DNA of 64,000 nucleotides from DASZIT01 sp963819695 (GCA_963819695.1 CAWFXD010000002.1:310001-374000); one strand, 5' to 3'. Positions 28,494-37,720 are shown, counted from the first letter of the stretch. The notes: a model not told the origin generated them from the letters alone. Translations and numbers: made by a program.

Positions 28494-29630
28494 ATGCTGC
28501 TGGCGCTGAACTCCGACCAGGAGCTCTTCTCGGAGACCACGGCGAAGTTGCTCGACGAGCTGGTCCCGGTGGGCGAGCTCCGGCGCCTTCGCCACGACCC
28601 GGTCGGCTTCGACCCCGAGTACTGGCGTCGGGGCGCCGAACTGGGCTGGACATCACTCCTGGTCGGCGGAGAGCACGGCGGGGGCTCCATCGGCGAGCAC
28701 GGACTCGTCGACCTGGCCCTGGTCGCCTACCAGTTCGGCCGTCATGCCGCCCCCGGGCCGCTGGCCGTGACCAACGTGGTGATCGCCACCCTCAGCGAGA
28801 CGGGAGCCGGCAGCGACGAGCTGATAAGCGCTTTGGTCTCGGGGGCGTCGACGGCATCCTGGTGCTTCGGTGAGCCGGTACCCAACGACCGGCTCGGGAA
28901 CATTGCCTTCGAGGTGCACCGGGAAGGCGACGAGGTCGTGCTCAACGGGGTGAAGCGCCCGGTCGAATCGGCGTCCGGTGCCGACGTCCTGCTGGTCACC
29001 GGTCGCACCGGCTCCGGGCTCACCCAGGTGCTGGTACCGGCCGGCACCAACGGGGTGTCGGTGTCCCCCATGGACTCGGTGGACCTGACCCGCCGGTTCT
29101 CGGTGGTCACCTTCGACGAGGTCCGGCTCCCGACCACGGCCGTGGTCGGTGACATCGGGTCGGCCGATGAACAGGTCGCCCGCCAGCTCGAGCGGGCGGT
29201 CGCCATCAGCAACGCCGAGTCGGTCGGGGCTATGCAGGCTGCCTTCGACATGACCGTGGAATGGGCGTTCGACCGGTACTCCTTCGGGCGGCCACTGGCC
29301 TCCTACCAGGAGCTCAAGCACCGGTTCGCCGACATGAAGTCGTGGCTGGAGGCCAGCCATGCCGTCAGCGACGCCGGCACCGCCGCCACCGCCAGCGGAT
29401 CCCCCCGCGCCGGGGAGCTGCTGAGCGCCGCCAAGTCGTTCATCGGCGACTACGGCAGTGAGCTGCTGCAGGACTGCGTCCAGATCCACGGTGGGATCGG
29501 GGTGACCTTCGAACATGACATCCACCTCTTCCTCCGCCGCCATACCGTCAACCGGGCCCTGTTCGGCACGCCGGCTGACCACCGCCAGCGCATCACCGAC
29601 ATCATCGAAACCCGGGAGCCGGTGGCGTGA
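28494..29630 (+). CDS. Acyl-CoA dehydrogenase subunit (first of a heteromeric pair)
   Basis: Intact 378-residue FAD-dependent acyl-CoA dehydrogenase starting MLLALNSDQELFSETTAKLL. WTSLLVGGEHGGGSIG, FSVVTFDEVRLP, WAFDRYSFGRPLASYQELKH and CVQIHGGIGVTFEHDIHLFL are the usual blocks. The N-terminal half is divergent, as in the partner subunits of actinobacterial alpha2beta2 enzymes such as ChsE1-ChsE2, where each subunit supplies part of the active site. Its stop overlaps the next start (GTGA), which strongly suggests a heteromeric enzyme with the following protein. It would introduce a 2,3 double bond into a CoA ester, perhaps a steroid side chain. The phased repeats lie just upstream. Confidence 0.88.
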   Translation: MLLALNSDQELFSETTAKLLDELVPVGELRRLRHDPVGFDPEYWRRGAELGWTSLLVGGEHGGGSIGEHGLVDLALVAYQFGRHAAPGPLAVTNVVIATLSETGAGSDELISALVSGASTASWCFGEPVPNDRLGNIAFEVHREGDEVVLNGVKRPVESASGADVLLVTGRTGSGLTQVLVPAGTNGVSVSPMDSVDLTRRFSVVTFDEVRLPTTAVVGDIGSADEQVARQLERAVAISNAESVGAMQAAFDMTVEWAFDRYSFGRPLASYQELKHRFADMKSWLEASHAVSDAGTAATASGSPRAGELLSAAKSFIGDYGSELLQDCVQIHGGIGVTFEHDIHLFLRRHTVNRALFGTPADHRQRITDIIETREPVA

Positions 29631-30889
29631 GCACCCAGGAGGTGGAGGACCTCGAGGAGTTCCGGGCCCGGGCCTGGGCCTTCGTCCGCGCCAACCTCCG
29701 GCCGTTGGACTCGAGACAGTCGATCGGTCCGCTGCGGAACGAGCGCACCGACGAGGAGGAGTTGGTGGCGGTGGCCCGGGACCGGGAGGTGCAGCGGATG
29801 CTGTTCGACGCCGGCTTGGCCGGCATCTGTTTCCCCCGCGAGTACGGCGGCCAGGGCCTCACGCCCGAGCACCAGCGGGCGCTGAACCATGAGCTGGCCG
29901 GCTACGAGTACCCGGCCCGGATCCAGGCCCCGACCCTCTCGCCCTGCGCCGCGGTCCTGTTGGACTTCGGCACCGAGGCACAGAAGCTCGAGCACCTGCC
30001 GGCCATCCTGAAGGGCGAGGAGATCTGGATGCAGTTCCTGTCCGAGCCCAGCGGCGGTTCGGACGTCGCCGGCGCCCTGACCAGCGCAGTGCGGGACGGC
30101 GACGAATGGATTCTTAACGGATCGAAGATCTGGACCACGGGGGCCTGGTGGTCCGACTGGGGTCTCTGTCTGGCCCGGACCAACTGGGACGTCCCCAAGC
30201 ACCGCGGCCTGACTGTGTTCATCCTGCCCATCCGCCAACCCGGCCTCGACGTCCACCGGATCGAGATGCTCAACGGCTCGAAGGAGTTCTGCCAGGAGTT
30301 CCTGACCGACGTCCGGGTCCCCGACTCCGACCGGATCGGCGACATCGACGACGGCTGGACGGTGGGGACCCGCTGGATGTTCCACGAGCGGATGCTGACC
30401 AACTCCCCGCTGGTCACCGTCCCGGCGGGCATGACCCACGGGGGTGGTGACGTGTCCATGGACGCCCTCGCCCGGGAAGCCGGCCGCCTCGACGATCCCT
30501 ACGTGCGAGACCTGGTCGGCGAGGCCCGCATGCTCGAGATCGTCGACCGCGCCCTCCGGCGGCGGATCGGCGAAGGGATCGCCACCGGTGCCATGCCCGA
30601 CCAGTCGGCGGCCATCGGCCGGCTGTTCACCGGGGTCACCTCGGCCCGTATCCGGACCATCGCCTTCGAGATCGCCGGGGCGGCCGGGGCCGCTTGGACC
30701 GCGGAGGACGGCGAGCTCGCCAACTGCGGTTCGGACTTCCTGCTGCGTCAGGTGTCGACCATCGGAGGCGGCACCACCGAGATGGCCCGCAACGTCATCA
30801 GCGAGCGCGTGCTCGGGATGCCCCGGGAGCGCGCCCTCGACCGGGACGTGGCCTTCCGCGACGTGCCCCGCGGCGGCGCCCGCTCATGA
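29627..30889 (+). CDS. Acyl-CoA dehydrogenase subunit (second of the pair)
   Basis: Intact, 420 residues, GTG start at 29627 inside the stop of the previous gene. AGICFPREYGGQGL, MQFLSEPSGGSDVAG, ILNGSKIWTTGAWWSDWGL (FAD and substrate loops) and the C-terminal GGGTTEMARNVISERVLGMP are typical of FadE proteins. Together with the first subunit it forms the arrangement known from FadE28/FadE29-type heterotetramers. The following gene is on the opposite strand, so this is a two-gene operon. Substrate inferred only from context. Confidence 0.9.
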   Translation: MSTQEVEDLEEFRARAWAFVRANLRPLDSRQSIGPLRNERTDEEELVAVARDREVQRMLFDAGLAGICFPREYGGQGLTPEHQRALNHELAGYEYPARIQAPTLSPCAAVLLDFGTEAQKLEHLPAILKGEEIWMQFLSEPSGGSDVAGALTSAVRDGDEWILNGSKIWTTGAWWSDWGLCLARTNWDVPKHRGLTVFILPIRQPGLDVHRIEMLNGSKEFCQEFLTDVRVPDSDRIGDIDDGWTVGTRWMFHERMLTNSPLVTVPAGMTHGGGDVSMDALAREAGRLDDPYVRDLVGEARMLEIVDRALRRRIGEGIATGAMPDQSAAIGRLFTGVTSARIRTIAFEIAGAAGAAWTAEDGELANCGSDFLLRQVSTIGGGTTEMARNVISERVLGMPRERALDRDVAFRDVPRGGARS

Positions 30890-30953
30890 GTATCCAGAAT
30901 CCGCCAGTGTTGTCGAGGCTATCGGCGGCGGTTCCCAGCTGATCGGAGAGGCA

Positions 30954-32082
30954 TCAGCCTCGCGGCCGGCTGGTCAGCGTGACCGGGACGTACTCCGGAT
31001 CGTCGGGCGATCGCATGCTGAACTTCCATTTGCAGCACACGTCGCCCGGATCCCGGCGGGGCGGGATGGCCAGGATGTCGACCTTCATGTTCGGGTTGTA
31101 CATCTTCGTGGTCTCGATCATCGACTTCGGGCAGGTGGAGTGGCAGTTCTTCTCCAAGATGTCCGGCCGGCCCATTCCCTCCCACTGGTCGGCCGCCACG
31201 CACCGATTGAACGTCATGATCCCGACCTCGTCTTCGGGCATTTCAAAGGAGACGTCGAACGCCTTGCCGGGCATGGCGGTTGCGTCCACCTGCAGGTCCT
31301 TCATCCAGTCGGCCACCGTGTTGCCGGTGATGCCGAGGTACTCGGCCTTGAGCTTCTTGACGCCGGGCAGCACCGATTGCCCCCACAATGTCCACTGGAT
31401 GTCGAACATCACGTCGAGCCCGTAGCGAACGGTGATCTGGGTGGCCCAGGCCTCGATGCACTGCAGGAGGTATTCGTGGCTCCCGAGTAGCCACTGCACC
31501 AGTTGTTTCTTGGAGAGATCGAGCGCGCCGGGACGGTGGCGTGAACAGCCCGGTGTAGTCGACCCGGGTATTGACCCGTTCCTCGGCTCCCACCTGCTGG
31601 TTTGGATCCATGTAGACCGTGTCTGCGGGCAGGAACTCGTCCCGCATGCGGGCCAACTCCGGTACCACCTGGTCATTCCATGCCGTCCACTCGATTTCGG
31701 CCATCGTCTCGGTGCCATATCGCCTCGCGACTTCCGCGGCCCAACCGTCGACACAGAGTTGCATGTATCGCTCGCTCCAGGGCAGGAATTTGGCGGCTAG
31801 GGCGTCCTTCGAGAAGTCGGTGAAGCGGAGGTCGCCACGGTATGGACCGCTGTAGTCGGGCAGTTCGGCGCCGGAGTCCACGTCGAGCTCTTGTCGGATG
31901 TCGAGGGCCGCCTTGGGATACGTGACACGGTCATCGACCCGGGGGAACTTGGGAAAGTTGGTCAGGTCTACGCCGAGGGCCAGCACAAAGTCGTCGGCAA
32001 CGATGTCCTCCTGAAGGTGCGCCCCGGGCTTTCGGATCTCGAGGAACTCGTCGAGTTCCGGATCGGTGTCGTCGACAGGCAT
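30954..32082 (-). CDS. Unknown Cys-rich protein with a duplicated domain, one frameshift
   Basis: Start ATG 32080-32082 behind AGGAGGAG; begins MPVDDTDPELDEFLEIRKPG. One indel near 31537 splits it; restored length about 375 residues. Two related segments are visible: SERYMQLCVDGWAAEVARRY then MAEIEWTAWNDQVVPEL, and HEYLLQCIEAWATQITVRYG then MFDIQWTLWGQSVLPGV, so the protein arose by internal duplication. Only the C-terminal half carries a Cys-rich part (FNRCVAADQW, EKNCHSTCPKSM, DVCCKWKF) that could bind metal. It faintly recalls the L-2-amino-thiazoline-4-carboxylate hydrolase-like group, but I do not assign a function. Divergent from the TetR at 32186. Confidence 0.7.
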
Positions 32083-32138
32083 CGGTCTCCTCCTGTGCTG
32101 ATGGCGCCAGCGCCGGCCTGTGGTTGGCCTATGCCAGG

Positions 32139-32154
32139 CTAGCCGATCGGCTAG
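32139..32154. promoter_or_regulatory. Perfect 16-bp palindrome, TetR operator candidate
   Basis: CTAGCCGATCGGCTAG is its own reverse complement and lies between the divergent Cys-rich gene (starts 32082) and TetR gene (starts 32186). A copy with one change sits at 53490-53505 ahead of the second Liv transporter. Position and symmetry fit the operator of the adjacent TetR. Confidence 0.72.
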
Positions 32155-32185
32155 GCCCGAACAAGGCCCGTATAGACTCCGGTCC

Positions 32186-32779
32186 ATGACCCGGGGGATC
32201 GACGTCGTCCAGCGCCAGCTGCATGCCGACCGGTACAGCGCCGCCCAGTTGCGGGTCATCGGGGCCGCCCTCGACCTCTTCGCCATCCACGGAGTCAGTG
32301 GCACCTCACTGCAGATGATCGCCGGCGCCATCGGGGTCACCAAGGCCGCGGTGTACCACCAGTTCAAGACCAAGGAGGAGATCGTTCTCGCGGTCGCCGA
32401 GGTGGAGCTCTCCCGGCTCGAGGACGCTTTAGATGCCGCGGAGGCGGAGGCAAACGATGCCCACGCCCGCGCCGTACTCCTCGAGCAGGTGGTGAGCTTG
32501 GCCGTCGAGCGCCGCCGGTGGGTGTACACGCTCCAGAACGACCCGGCCATGGTCCGGGTGCTGGGTGAGCACGAGCCGTTTCTCGACCTCATCAACCGCC
32601 TGTACTCCGTGCTCAACGGCGAGGACGCCACGACGGAGACCCGTGTCCGTACCGCCATACTCTCGGCCGCGTTCGGCGGAGCCGTCGTCCACCCGCTGGT
32701 TGCGGACCTCGACGATGCCACCTTGGAGGCTGAGCTGATCCGCACCGCTCGCCGGCTGTTCGACCTGCCTGACGAGTAG
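32186..32779 (+). CDS. TetR/AcrR family transcriptional regulator
   Basis: Intact, 197 residues, starting MTRGIDVVQRQLHADRYS at ATG 32186. The helix-turn-helix is at about residues 20-65 (LRVIGAALDLFAIHGVSG then TSLQMIAGAIGVTKAAVYHQF). The C-terminal part is a ligand-binding helical domain with no known ligand. The divergent partner is the duplicated Cys-rich protein; the palindrome at 32139 lies between. The downstream P450 at 32865 is 85 bases away with its own promoter-like region, so it is probably separate. Confidence 0.9.
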   Translation: MTRGIDVVQRQLHADRYSAAQLRVIGAALDLFAIHGVSGTSLQMIAGAIGVTKAAVYHQFKTKEEIVLAVAEVELSRLEDALDAAEAEANDAHARAVLLEQVVSLAVERRRWVYTLQNDPAMVRVLGEHEPFLDLINRLYSVLNGEDATTETRVRTAILSAAFGGAVVHPLVADLDDATLEAELIRTARRLFDLPDE

Positions 32780-32836
32780 GGCAACACGGCTGGACCCGGC
32801 GTATGAGTCATCAGAATGTGCCTCAAACTTGCAGTA

Positions 32837-32853
32837 AACCAAACATTCGGTCC
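32837..32853 (+). promoter_or_regulatory. Regulon motif copy A (AACCWAACATYTGTTYC family)
   Basis: AACCAAACATTCGGTCC lies 12 bases ahead of the P450 start at 32865. It matches copy B (35117) at 14 of 17 positions; the right half is the most diverged of the four copies. Likely operator for the P450. Confidence 0.5.
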
Positions 32854-32864
32854 ACACTAACGGG

Positions 32865-34073
32865 ATGGCCGAACGCGACGAGAACTACGGGGCCGGGTTG
32901 GCGGACCTGATGAACCCGGAGGTGGCGAGGAACCCGCAACCCATCTATTCGATGCTGCAGAAAACGACACCGGTGTTTCGACTCGACGGGGTCGGTGTGA
33001 TCGTCACATCTCGCTCGGGTGTCGACGAAGTGGTCCGTGACCCCCAAGCTTTTTCGTCCGGCCTTTCCGCTCACGACCTCAAGACACGGCGCCCCCTGAT
33101 CCCGTTGCAGATCGACCCTCCCGATCACCGTAAGTACCGAAAGATCCTCGACCTACTATTCGCGCCAAAGCGCATGAGATTGATGGAAGGTTCGACCGTC
33201 CAGCTGGTCAACGATCTGATTGACAAATTCATCGATGATGAGGAAATTGATTTCTCGAAGCAGTTCTCAGGTCCGTTCCCATCGCAGGTCTTTCTCACGA
33301 TGTTCGGACTGCCACTGGAGGAGCTACCGCTTTTCCTGAAGATGAAAGACGGCGCCATCCGTCCTGACCAGGTCGTCGGTCACGAATTCGGTCATCCCGA
33401 GACCGAGGCGTACCAACAGCAGACGGCTGACTCGATTTACGCCTATTTCGAACAGGTGATCGAAGAGCGGAGAGTGGGGGAGAAGCGAGACGATCTCCTC
33501 AGCCACTTCATATTTGCGGAGGCGGACGGGAGTCGGCTCACCGACGAAGAGATCGTCGACATCTGCTTCCTGTTTCTCATCGCCGGCCTCGATACCGTGA
33601 CCGCGTCGTTGGATTGCTTCTTCCGGTACCTGGCTGAGCACCCAGCGGACAGGCACAGGATCGTCGATGACCCCGACGGCGTCCCGGCGATGGTCGAGGA
33701 GATGCTGCGCTGGGAAACTCCTGTCATGGGATGCGCCCGTGTGGCAACCCGCGACACTGAAATCGGGGGCTTCGCCGTCAGTAAAGGCGAGCAGGTTATG
33801 GCGCTCTTGGGGGCCGCGAACGTCGACGAAGCCGAGTTTCCCGAGACCAGTGCTCTCGTCTGGGATCGGGAAGCCAACCGGCACCTGGCGTTTGGGGGCG
33901 GTGTCCACCGCTGCCTCGGGTCTCACCTTGCCCGACTGGAGCTCCGAGTGGCCCTCCGGGAGTGGCACCGTCGGATCCCCGACTACAGCATCAAGCCCGG
34001 CGTGGAGCTGAACTTCACCGCCGGGATCCGTACGCTCGACACCTTCCCAATGTTGCTCGGCGTCTCCAGCTGA
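32865..34073 (+). CDS. Cytochrome P450
   Basis: Intact, 402 residues, starting MAERDENYGAGLADLMNP. I-helix IAGLDTVTASLD, K-helix VEEMLRWETP, heme loop FGGGVHRCLGSHLARLEL with the Cys ligand. It is a paralogue of the P450 at 26926. Its promoter carries a copy of the 17-bp motif shared with the VWA/MoxR and AveC locus, which ties it to that regulon rather than to the TetR just upstream. A hairpin follows the stop. Soluble, needs ferredoxin and reductase encoded elsewhere, possibly the reductase at 57737. Substrate unknown. Confidence 0.92.
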   Translation: MAERDENYGAGLADLMNPEVARNPQPIYSMLQKTTPVFRLDGVGVIVTSRSGVDEVVRDPQAFSSGLSAHDLKTRRPLIPLQIDPPDHRKYRKILDLLFAPKRMRLMEGSTVQLVNDLIDKFIDDEEIDFSKQFSGPFPSQVFLTMFGLPLEELPLFLKMKDGAIRPDQVVGHEFGHPETEAYQQQTADSIYAYFEQVIEERRVGEKRDDLLSHFIFAEADGSRLTDEEIVDICFLFLIAGLDTVTASLDCFFRYLAEHPADRHRIVDDPDGVPAMVEEMLRWETPVMGCARVATRDTEIGGFAVSKGEQVMALLGAANVDEAEFPETSALVWDREANRHLAFGGGVHRCLGSHLARLELRVALREWHRRIPDYSIKPGVELNFTAGIRTLDTFPMLLGVSS

Positions 34074-34090
34074 TCTCGGCGAGATCCGGC

Positions 34091-34111
34091 ACCCGACCAG
34101 GGCGGTCGGGT
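34091..34111. terminator. Hairpin between convergent genes
   Basis: ACCCGACC and GGTCGGGT form an eight-base perfect stem around the loop AGGGC, between the converging P450 (ends 34073) and SDR (ends 34122) genes. There is no long T run, so it is an actinobacterial-style or weak bidirectional terminator. Confidence 0.5.
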
Positions 34112-34121
34112 TGTCCTTGCC

Positions 34122-35052
34122 TCAGCCGATCCCGAGCTGGGCGCAGGTCTGGAAGACCTCGTCGAAAATGGACCCCGGAATCGTGTAGGGCTCGGCGGCA
34201 GTGACCTGATCGAGGTGAGCCGCAATGTCTTCGGCACTGGGGTTGGTCCCAGGCTCCGCGATCCACCCGTCGGCGAGGCCCACGAAGACACGGGCGAAGC
34301 GACCGGCACACGCCGAAAAGTTGTGGTGGGTGAGTTGGCAGGCACGGCTGGCCAGATAGACGACGATCGGGACGACGAGCTCGGGTTCGATAGCGTGGAG
34401 GAATCCGGGCTCGGCCTCGACCTCGTCGCGGTCGCCGACGGTCTCGAACACCATGCCGCGAATACCCGAAAGGGAGGACGCAGTTGGCCCGGATCCCATA
34501 AGGGGCCCCTTCAATGGCGATGACGTTGGCCAGCCCGAGCGCCCCGGCCTTCGCGGCCGCGTAGTGGGCGGAGTTGGGTTGACCGAACAGCCCGGCGGAA
34601 GAGGTGATGAACACGAACCGGCCAGCGCCCTGGGCCTTCATGGCGCGGTAGGCGGGTTGGCTGATGTTGAAGGCACCGTCGAGGTGGACCCGGCACATGC
34701 GGCGCCAATCCTCGGTGGTCAATTCCTCGAAAGGAGCGGTGTGGAAAATGCCGGCGTTGCTGACGACCGCGTCGAGGCGGCCGTACTCATCAAATGCGGA
34801 TTGCACGATTGCCTCGCCGCCCTCCGGGGTGTCGACCGACTGGTAGGACGCCACCGCGGTGCCACCGGCGGCGCGGATCTCGTCGACCACCTGGTCGGCG
34901 ATCCCGGCATCGGCTCCGTCACCGTCCATCGTCGCCCCGAGGTCGTTGACGACCACCGATGCACCTCGGCGGGCGAGGTCGAAGGCGTACAGGCGCCCGA
35001 GTCCTCGGCCGGCTCCGGTCACGATGACCACCTGTCTGTCGAAATCGATCAC
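34122..35052 (-). CDS. Short-chain dehydrogenase/reductase, one frameshift
   Basis: GTG 35052 starts VIDFDRQVVIVTGAGRGLG, the SDR cofactor loop. DRLGATMD/DGADAG, LDAVVSNAG, ITSSAG and the catalytic YAAAKAGAL follow in order; the N-terminal half matches the 17-beta-HSD4/FabG-like branch seen in peroxisomal-type multifunctional proteins. The frame breaks near 34465; the other frame reads on through PIVVYLASRACQLTH and ends FQTCAQLGIG at 34122. About 310 residues, longer than a minimal SDR because of the C-terminal extension. Divergent from the VWA gene, with motif copy B between them. Confidence 0.85.
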
Positions 35053-35116
35053 GATTTGTCCCTTCGGGGGTTGCTCAGGTGTCTGGCCAGCGTACGGTAG
35101 CTTCGCTGCCTCGTCG

Positions 35117-35133
35117 GGAACAAATGTTAGGTT
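35117..35133 (-). promoter_or_regulatory. Regulon motif copy B
   Basis: On the minus strand AACCTAACATTTGTTCC. It lies between the SDR start (35052) and the VWA start (35140), so it may control both. It contains an AACA-TT-TGTT inverted repeat and matches copy C at 15 of 17 positions and copy D at 14 of 17. Confidence 0.6.
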
Positions 35134-35139
35134 TAGACA

Positions 35140-36882
35140 ATGCACGCGTTGGTCGGCGACGAGATGGACCTCGGGTCACTCCGGCTCCTCGCCTCGGCGG
35201 TGGCCCGCCGGCCCATGGAGGTTGCCGCGGCCACCCGCGGGGACCGGTCGTGGACCGACGGAAAGACGATGTTTCTCGAAGGCACCGTCAATCCGGGCAA
35301 CCAGATTCGGATGCTGGCGGTCCAGGGATCGCTGGTGGCCTCCGGAAGCCTCGACCCGGAAATCCTCCGACAGCTCGTGCGCCGGCCCGAGCTCACTCGG
35401 CGATACCTGGCCGTCGAGGGCCACCGTGCCCTCTTGGCCAATGAACATGTGCTCCCACCATGGGTGTGCTCGCTCATCGACCGCGAGCTGGCTAGCTCGT
35501 GCAGCAGTGTTGAGGAATCACTCGACTGGGCCCGGGGGCGCAACGCGATCGGTGAGGTACCGCTCGTTTTTGGGGCGATCGACGTGAAACGCTCACTCGC
35601 ATCGATGCATCGCGGGGCAGAGATCCACCTCGGACGGCCTCTGGACGTTCGGCCGCGTGGGAAGCACCGCGCGCTCACCGACCTCGATTCGGACGAGTAC
35701 GACCAGGTGGCCATCGGCGACCTGCTGTTGAGCCCGGTCGGCGGCGGCGGCCCGGTTGGCCGTCTATTGCAGAAAATGTTCCGACCGGTTCGACGGGGCA
35801 CCGGTGGCGGACCGGTCGGAGCCGACTCTCCCACCCACAGCTCCTCGGCCCGTCCGGGAAGTCGAGGGTACGCCTCGGCCGTCATGAGCTCGATGGGCGA
35901 GCGCGAGGTAGCGCCTGAGGTTGGCCACGCGTCGACCAGCACGGTGTACCCCGAATGGGACGGTAGCCGCCGCCGGTACCGCCCGGAATGGTGCACGGTC
36001 ATCGAGAGTGACGCACGAGCCGACGTCGCCTCGAGGATGCAGCTGCCAAGTGGGCTGGCTGTGCGCCGGTCCTTGGCCAGCCTGGGTACGGGCATGATCC
36101 GCTGTCGACGACAGCCACAAGGCGACGACATCGACATCGATGCCGCGGTGGAGGCGCATATCGACACCCTGGCCGGCAGGCCCCACGGGGACGACGCCTA
36201 CGTTGCCAGCCGCCGGTGGCGGCGCGACCTTGGCGTCCTGGTCCTTTTGGATGTGTCCGGTTCGGTGGGAGAGCCCGGCGCCACCGGCCGGTCCGTGCAC
36301 GAGCAGCAACGGCTTGCCGCGGTGACCATCACCACGGCGCTGCACGATCTGGGTGACCGTGTCGCGCTGTACGCCTTCAACTCGCGCGGCCGCCAGGCGG
36401 TCCAGGTCCTCCGGGTGAAAGGCTTCGACGACCGCCTCGACGTCCAGGTGACGCGGCGGCTCGCGGGTCTGGAACCCGGGGCATACACCCGGCTGGGTGC
36501 CGCCATCCGTCACGGCTCCTCGATCTTGGAGCGGAGGAGCGGGACCCCCCGGCGCCTGCTGGTGGTCGTCTCGGATGGCTTGGCCTATGACCACGGCTAT
36601 CAGGGGGGCTACGGCGAAGCCGATGCACGTAGGGCTCTGACCGAATCGCGATATCGCGGCGTCGGATGCGTGTGCCTCAGCGTCGGAACGGACGCCCAGC
36701 CCGAGGCGCTCCGGCGCGTCTTCGGTTCCGCGGCCCATGCGGTGATGCCGAAACCGGACGGCTTGCCCGCGGTGATCGCCCCCCTCTTCCGGGCGGCGCT
36801 GCGCTCGGCAGAACGCCAGCACCGGGCCTTCCAGCGTCAGCAACGGACAAGAGAGAGATTCGAGATCGAGATGGGGAAATGA
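35140..36882 (+). CDS. VWA-domain (CoxE/NorD/CbbO-like) protein
   Basis: Intact, 580 residues, ATG 35140 (an internal Met at 35164 is possible). The C-terminal third is a von Willebrand A domain with MIDAS DVSGSVG from about residue 371, and FNSRGRQAV, GAYTRLGAAIRHG and VVVSDGLAYDHGY following. The N-terminal 350 residues show no recognised domain. Its stop overlaps the MoxR ATPase start (ATGA). VWA-plus-MoxR pairs (NorD/NorQ, CbbO/CbbQ, CoxE/CoxD) activate or insert metal or cofactor into a partner enzyme; here no such standard partner lies beside it, so the client is unknown. Confidence 0.85.
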   Translation: MHALVGDEMDLGSLRLLASAVARRPMEVAAATRGDRSWTDGKTMFLEGTVNPGNQIRMLAVQGSLVASGSLDPEILRQLVRRPELTRRYLAVEGHRALLANEHVLPPWVCSLIDRELASSCSSVEESLDWARGRNAIGEVPLVFGAIDVKRSLASMHRGAEIHLGRPLDVRPRGKHRALTDLDSDEYDQVAIGDLLLSPVGGGGPVGRLLQKMFRPVRRGTGGGPVGADSPTHSSSARPGSRGYASAVMSSMGEREVAPEVGHASTSTVYPEWDGSRRRYRPEWCTVIESDARADVASRMQLPSGLAVRRSLASLGTGMIRCRRQPQGDDIDIDAAVEAHIDTLAGRPHGDDAYVASRRWRRDLGVLVLLDVSGSVGEPGATGRSVHEQQRLAAVTITTALHDLGDRVALYAFNSRGRQAVQVLRVKGFDDRLDVQVTRRLAGLEPGAYTRLGAAIRHGSSILERRSGTPRRLLVVVSDGLAYDHGYQGGYGEADARRALTESRYRGVGCVCLSVGTDAQPEALRRVFGSAAHAVMPKPDGLPAVIAPLFRAALRSAERQHRAFQRQQRTRERFEIEMGK

Positions 36883-37676
36883 TGACCGCCGCAGGTCGCC
36901 CGTTCTACCTTCCGGTTGGCGACGAGGAACAGGTGTTCAAGGCGGCCTGTCGGCAGGGCCTGTCGGTGGTCCTCAAGGGTCCGACCGGATGTGGGAAGAC
37001 GCGGTTCGTCGAAGCCATGGCGTATGACCTGGGCCGGTCGCTCATCACCGTCTCGTGCCACGACGACCTCACTGCTACCGATCTCGTCGGCCGATTCTTG
37101 CTGGAAGGTGGGGAGACCCGCTGGGTCGACGGCCCGCTGACCCGCGCCGTGCGCGAAGGGGCAATCTGTTACCTCGACGAGATCGTGGAGGCTCGACAAG
37201 ATACGACCGTCGTGCTCCACCCCCTTGCCGACCACCGTCGTCAACTGCCGATCGATCGGCTGGGAGTCGTCCTCGACGCCCCACCGGGCTTCTGTCTCGT
37301 GGTCTCCTACAACCCCGGGTACCAGAGCGTGCTCAAAGACCTGAAGGACTCCACCCGCCAGCGCATGGTGGCGATCGAACTCGACTTCCCCCCCGTGGAT
37401 GTGGAGGAGAAGGTCGTCGCTCACGAGGCCGGCGTCGATCCGGAGCCGGCGGCCCAACTGGTGCGACTCGCGCAGGCGATCCGCCGGTTGGAGACTGCCG
37501 GTCTCCGGGAGGTCGCATCGACCAGGGTCCTGATCGCGGCCGCCCGACTCTTCGGCGACGGCGTTCCGCTCGTCACCGCCGCCCGCGCCGCTATCGCCGG
37601 TCCCCTCACTGATGATCCGACGGTGGGAGCCGGCCTCGTCCGAATGATCTCGACGTACCTGGGTCCCCCAGATTGA
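36879..37676 (+). CDS. MoxR-family AAA+ ATPase (NorQ/CbbQ-like)
   Basis: Intact, about 265 residues, ATG 36879 or 36882 overlapping the VWA stop. Walker A is LKGPTGCGKTRF (about 31-42), Walker B ICYLDEIVEA, sensor 1 VVSYNPGYQS, and the CbbQ/NorQ-like C-terminal lid TRVLIAAARLF. The chaperone-like ATPase would work with the VWA protein to remodel a client. The order VWA then ATPase is reversed from many CbbQO operons. The next gene starts 57 bases later behind its own motif copy C. Confidence 0.9.
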   Translation: MMTAAGRPFYLPVGDEEQVFKAACRQGLSVVLKGPTGCGKTRFVEAMAYDLGRSLITVSCHDDLTATDLVGRFLLEGGETRWVDGPLTRAVREGAICYLDEIVEARQDTTVVLHPLADHRRQLPIDRLGVVLDAPPGFCLVVSYNPGYQSVLKDLKDSTRQRMVAIELDFPPVDVEEKVVAHEAGVDPEPAAQLVRLAQAIRRLETAGLREVASTRVLIAAARLFGDGVPLVTAARAAIAGPLTDDPTVGAGLVRMISTYLGPPD

Positions 37677-37703
37677 CCACCCTGAGGGCCGTCGATAGTA
37701 TGC

Positions 37704-37720
37704 GGAACAACTATTAGGTT
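37704..37720 (-). promoter_or_regulatory. Regulon motif copy C
   Basis: On the minus strand AACCTAATAGTTGTTCC, 12 bases before the TTG start at 37733. It matches copy B at 15 of 17 positions, and on the plus strand both contain GGAACAA-N3-TTAGGTT. Confidence 0.6.
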
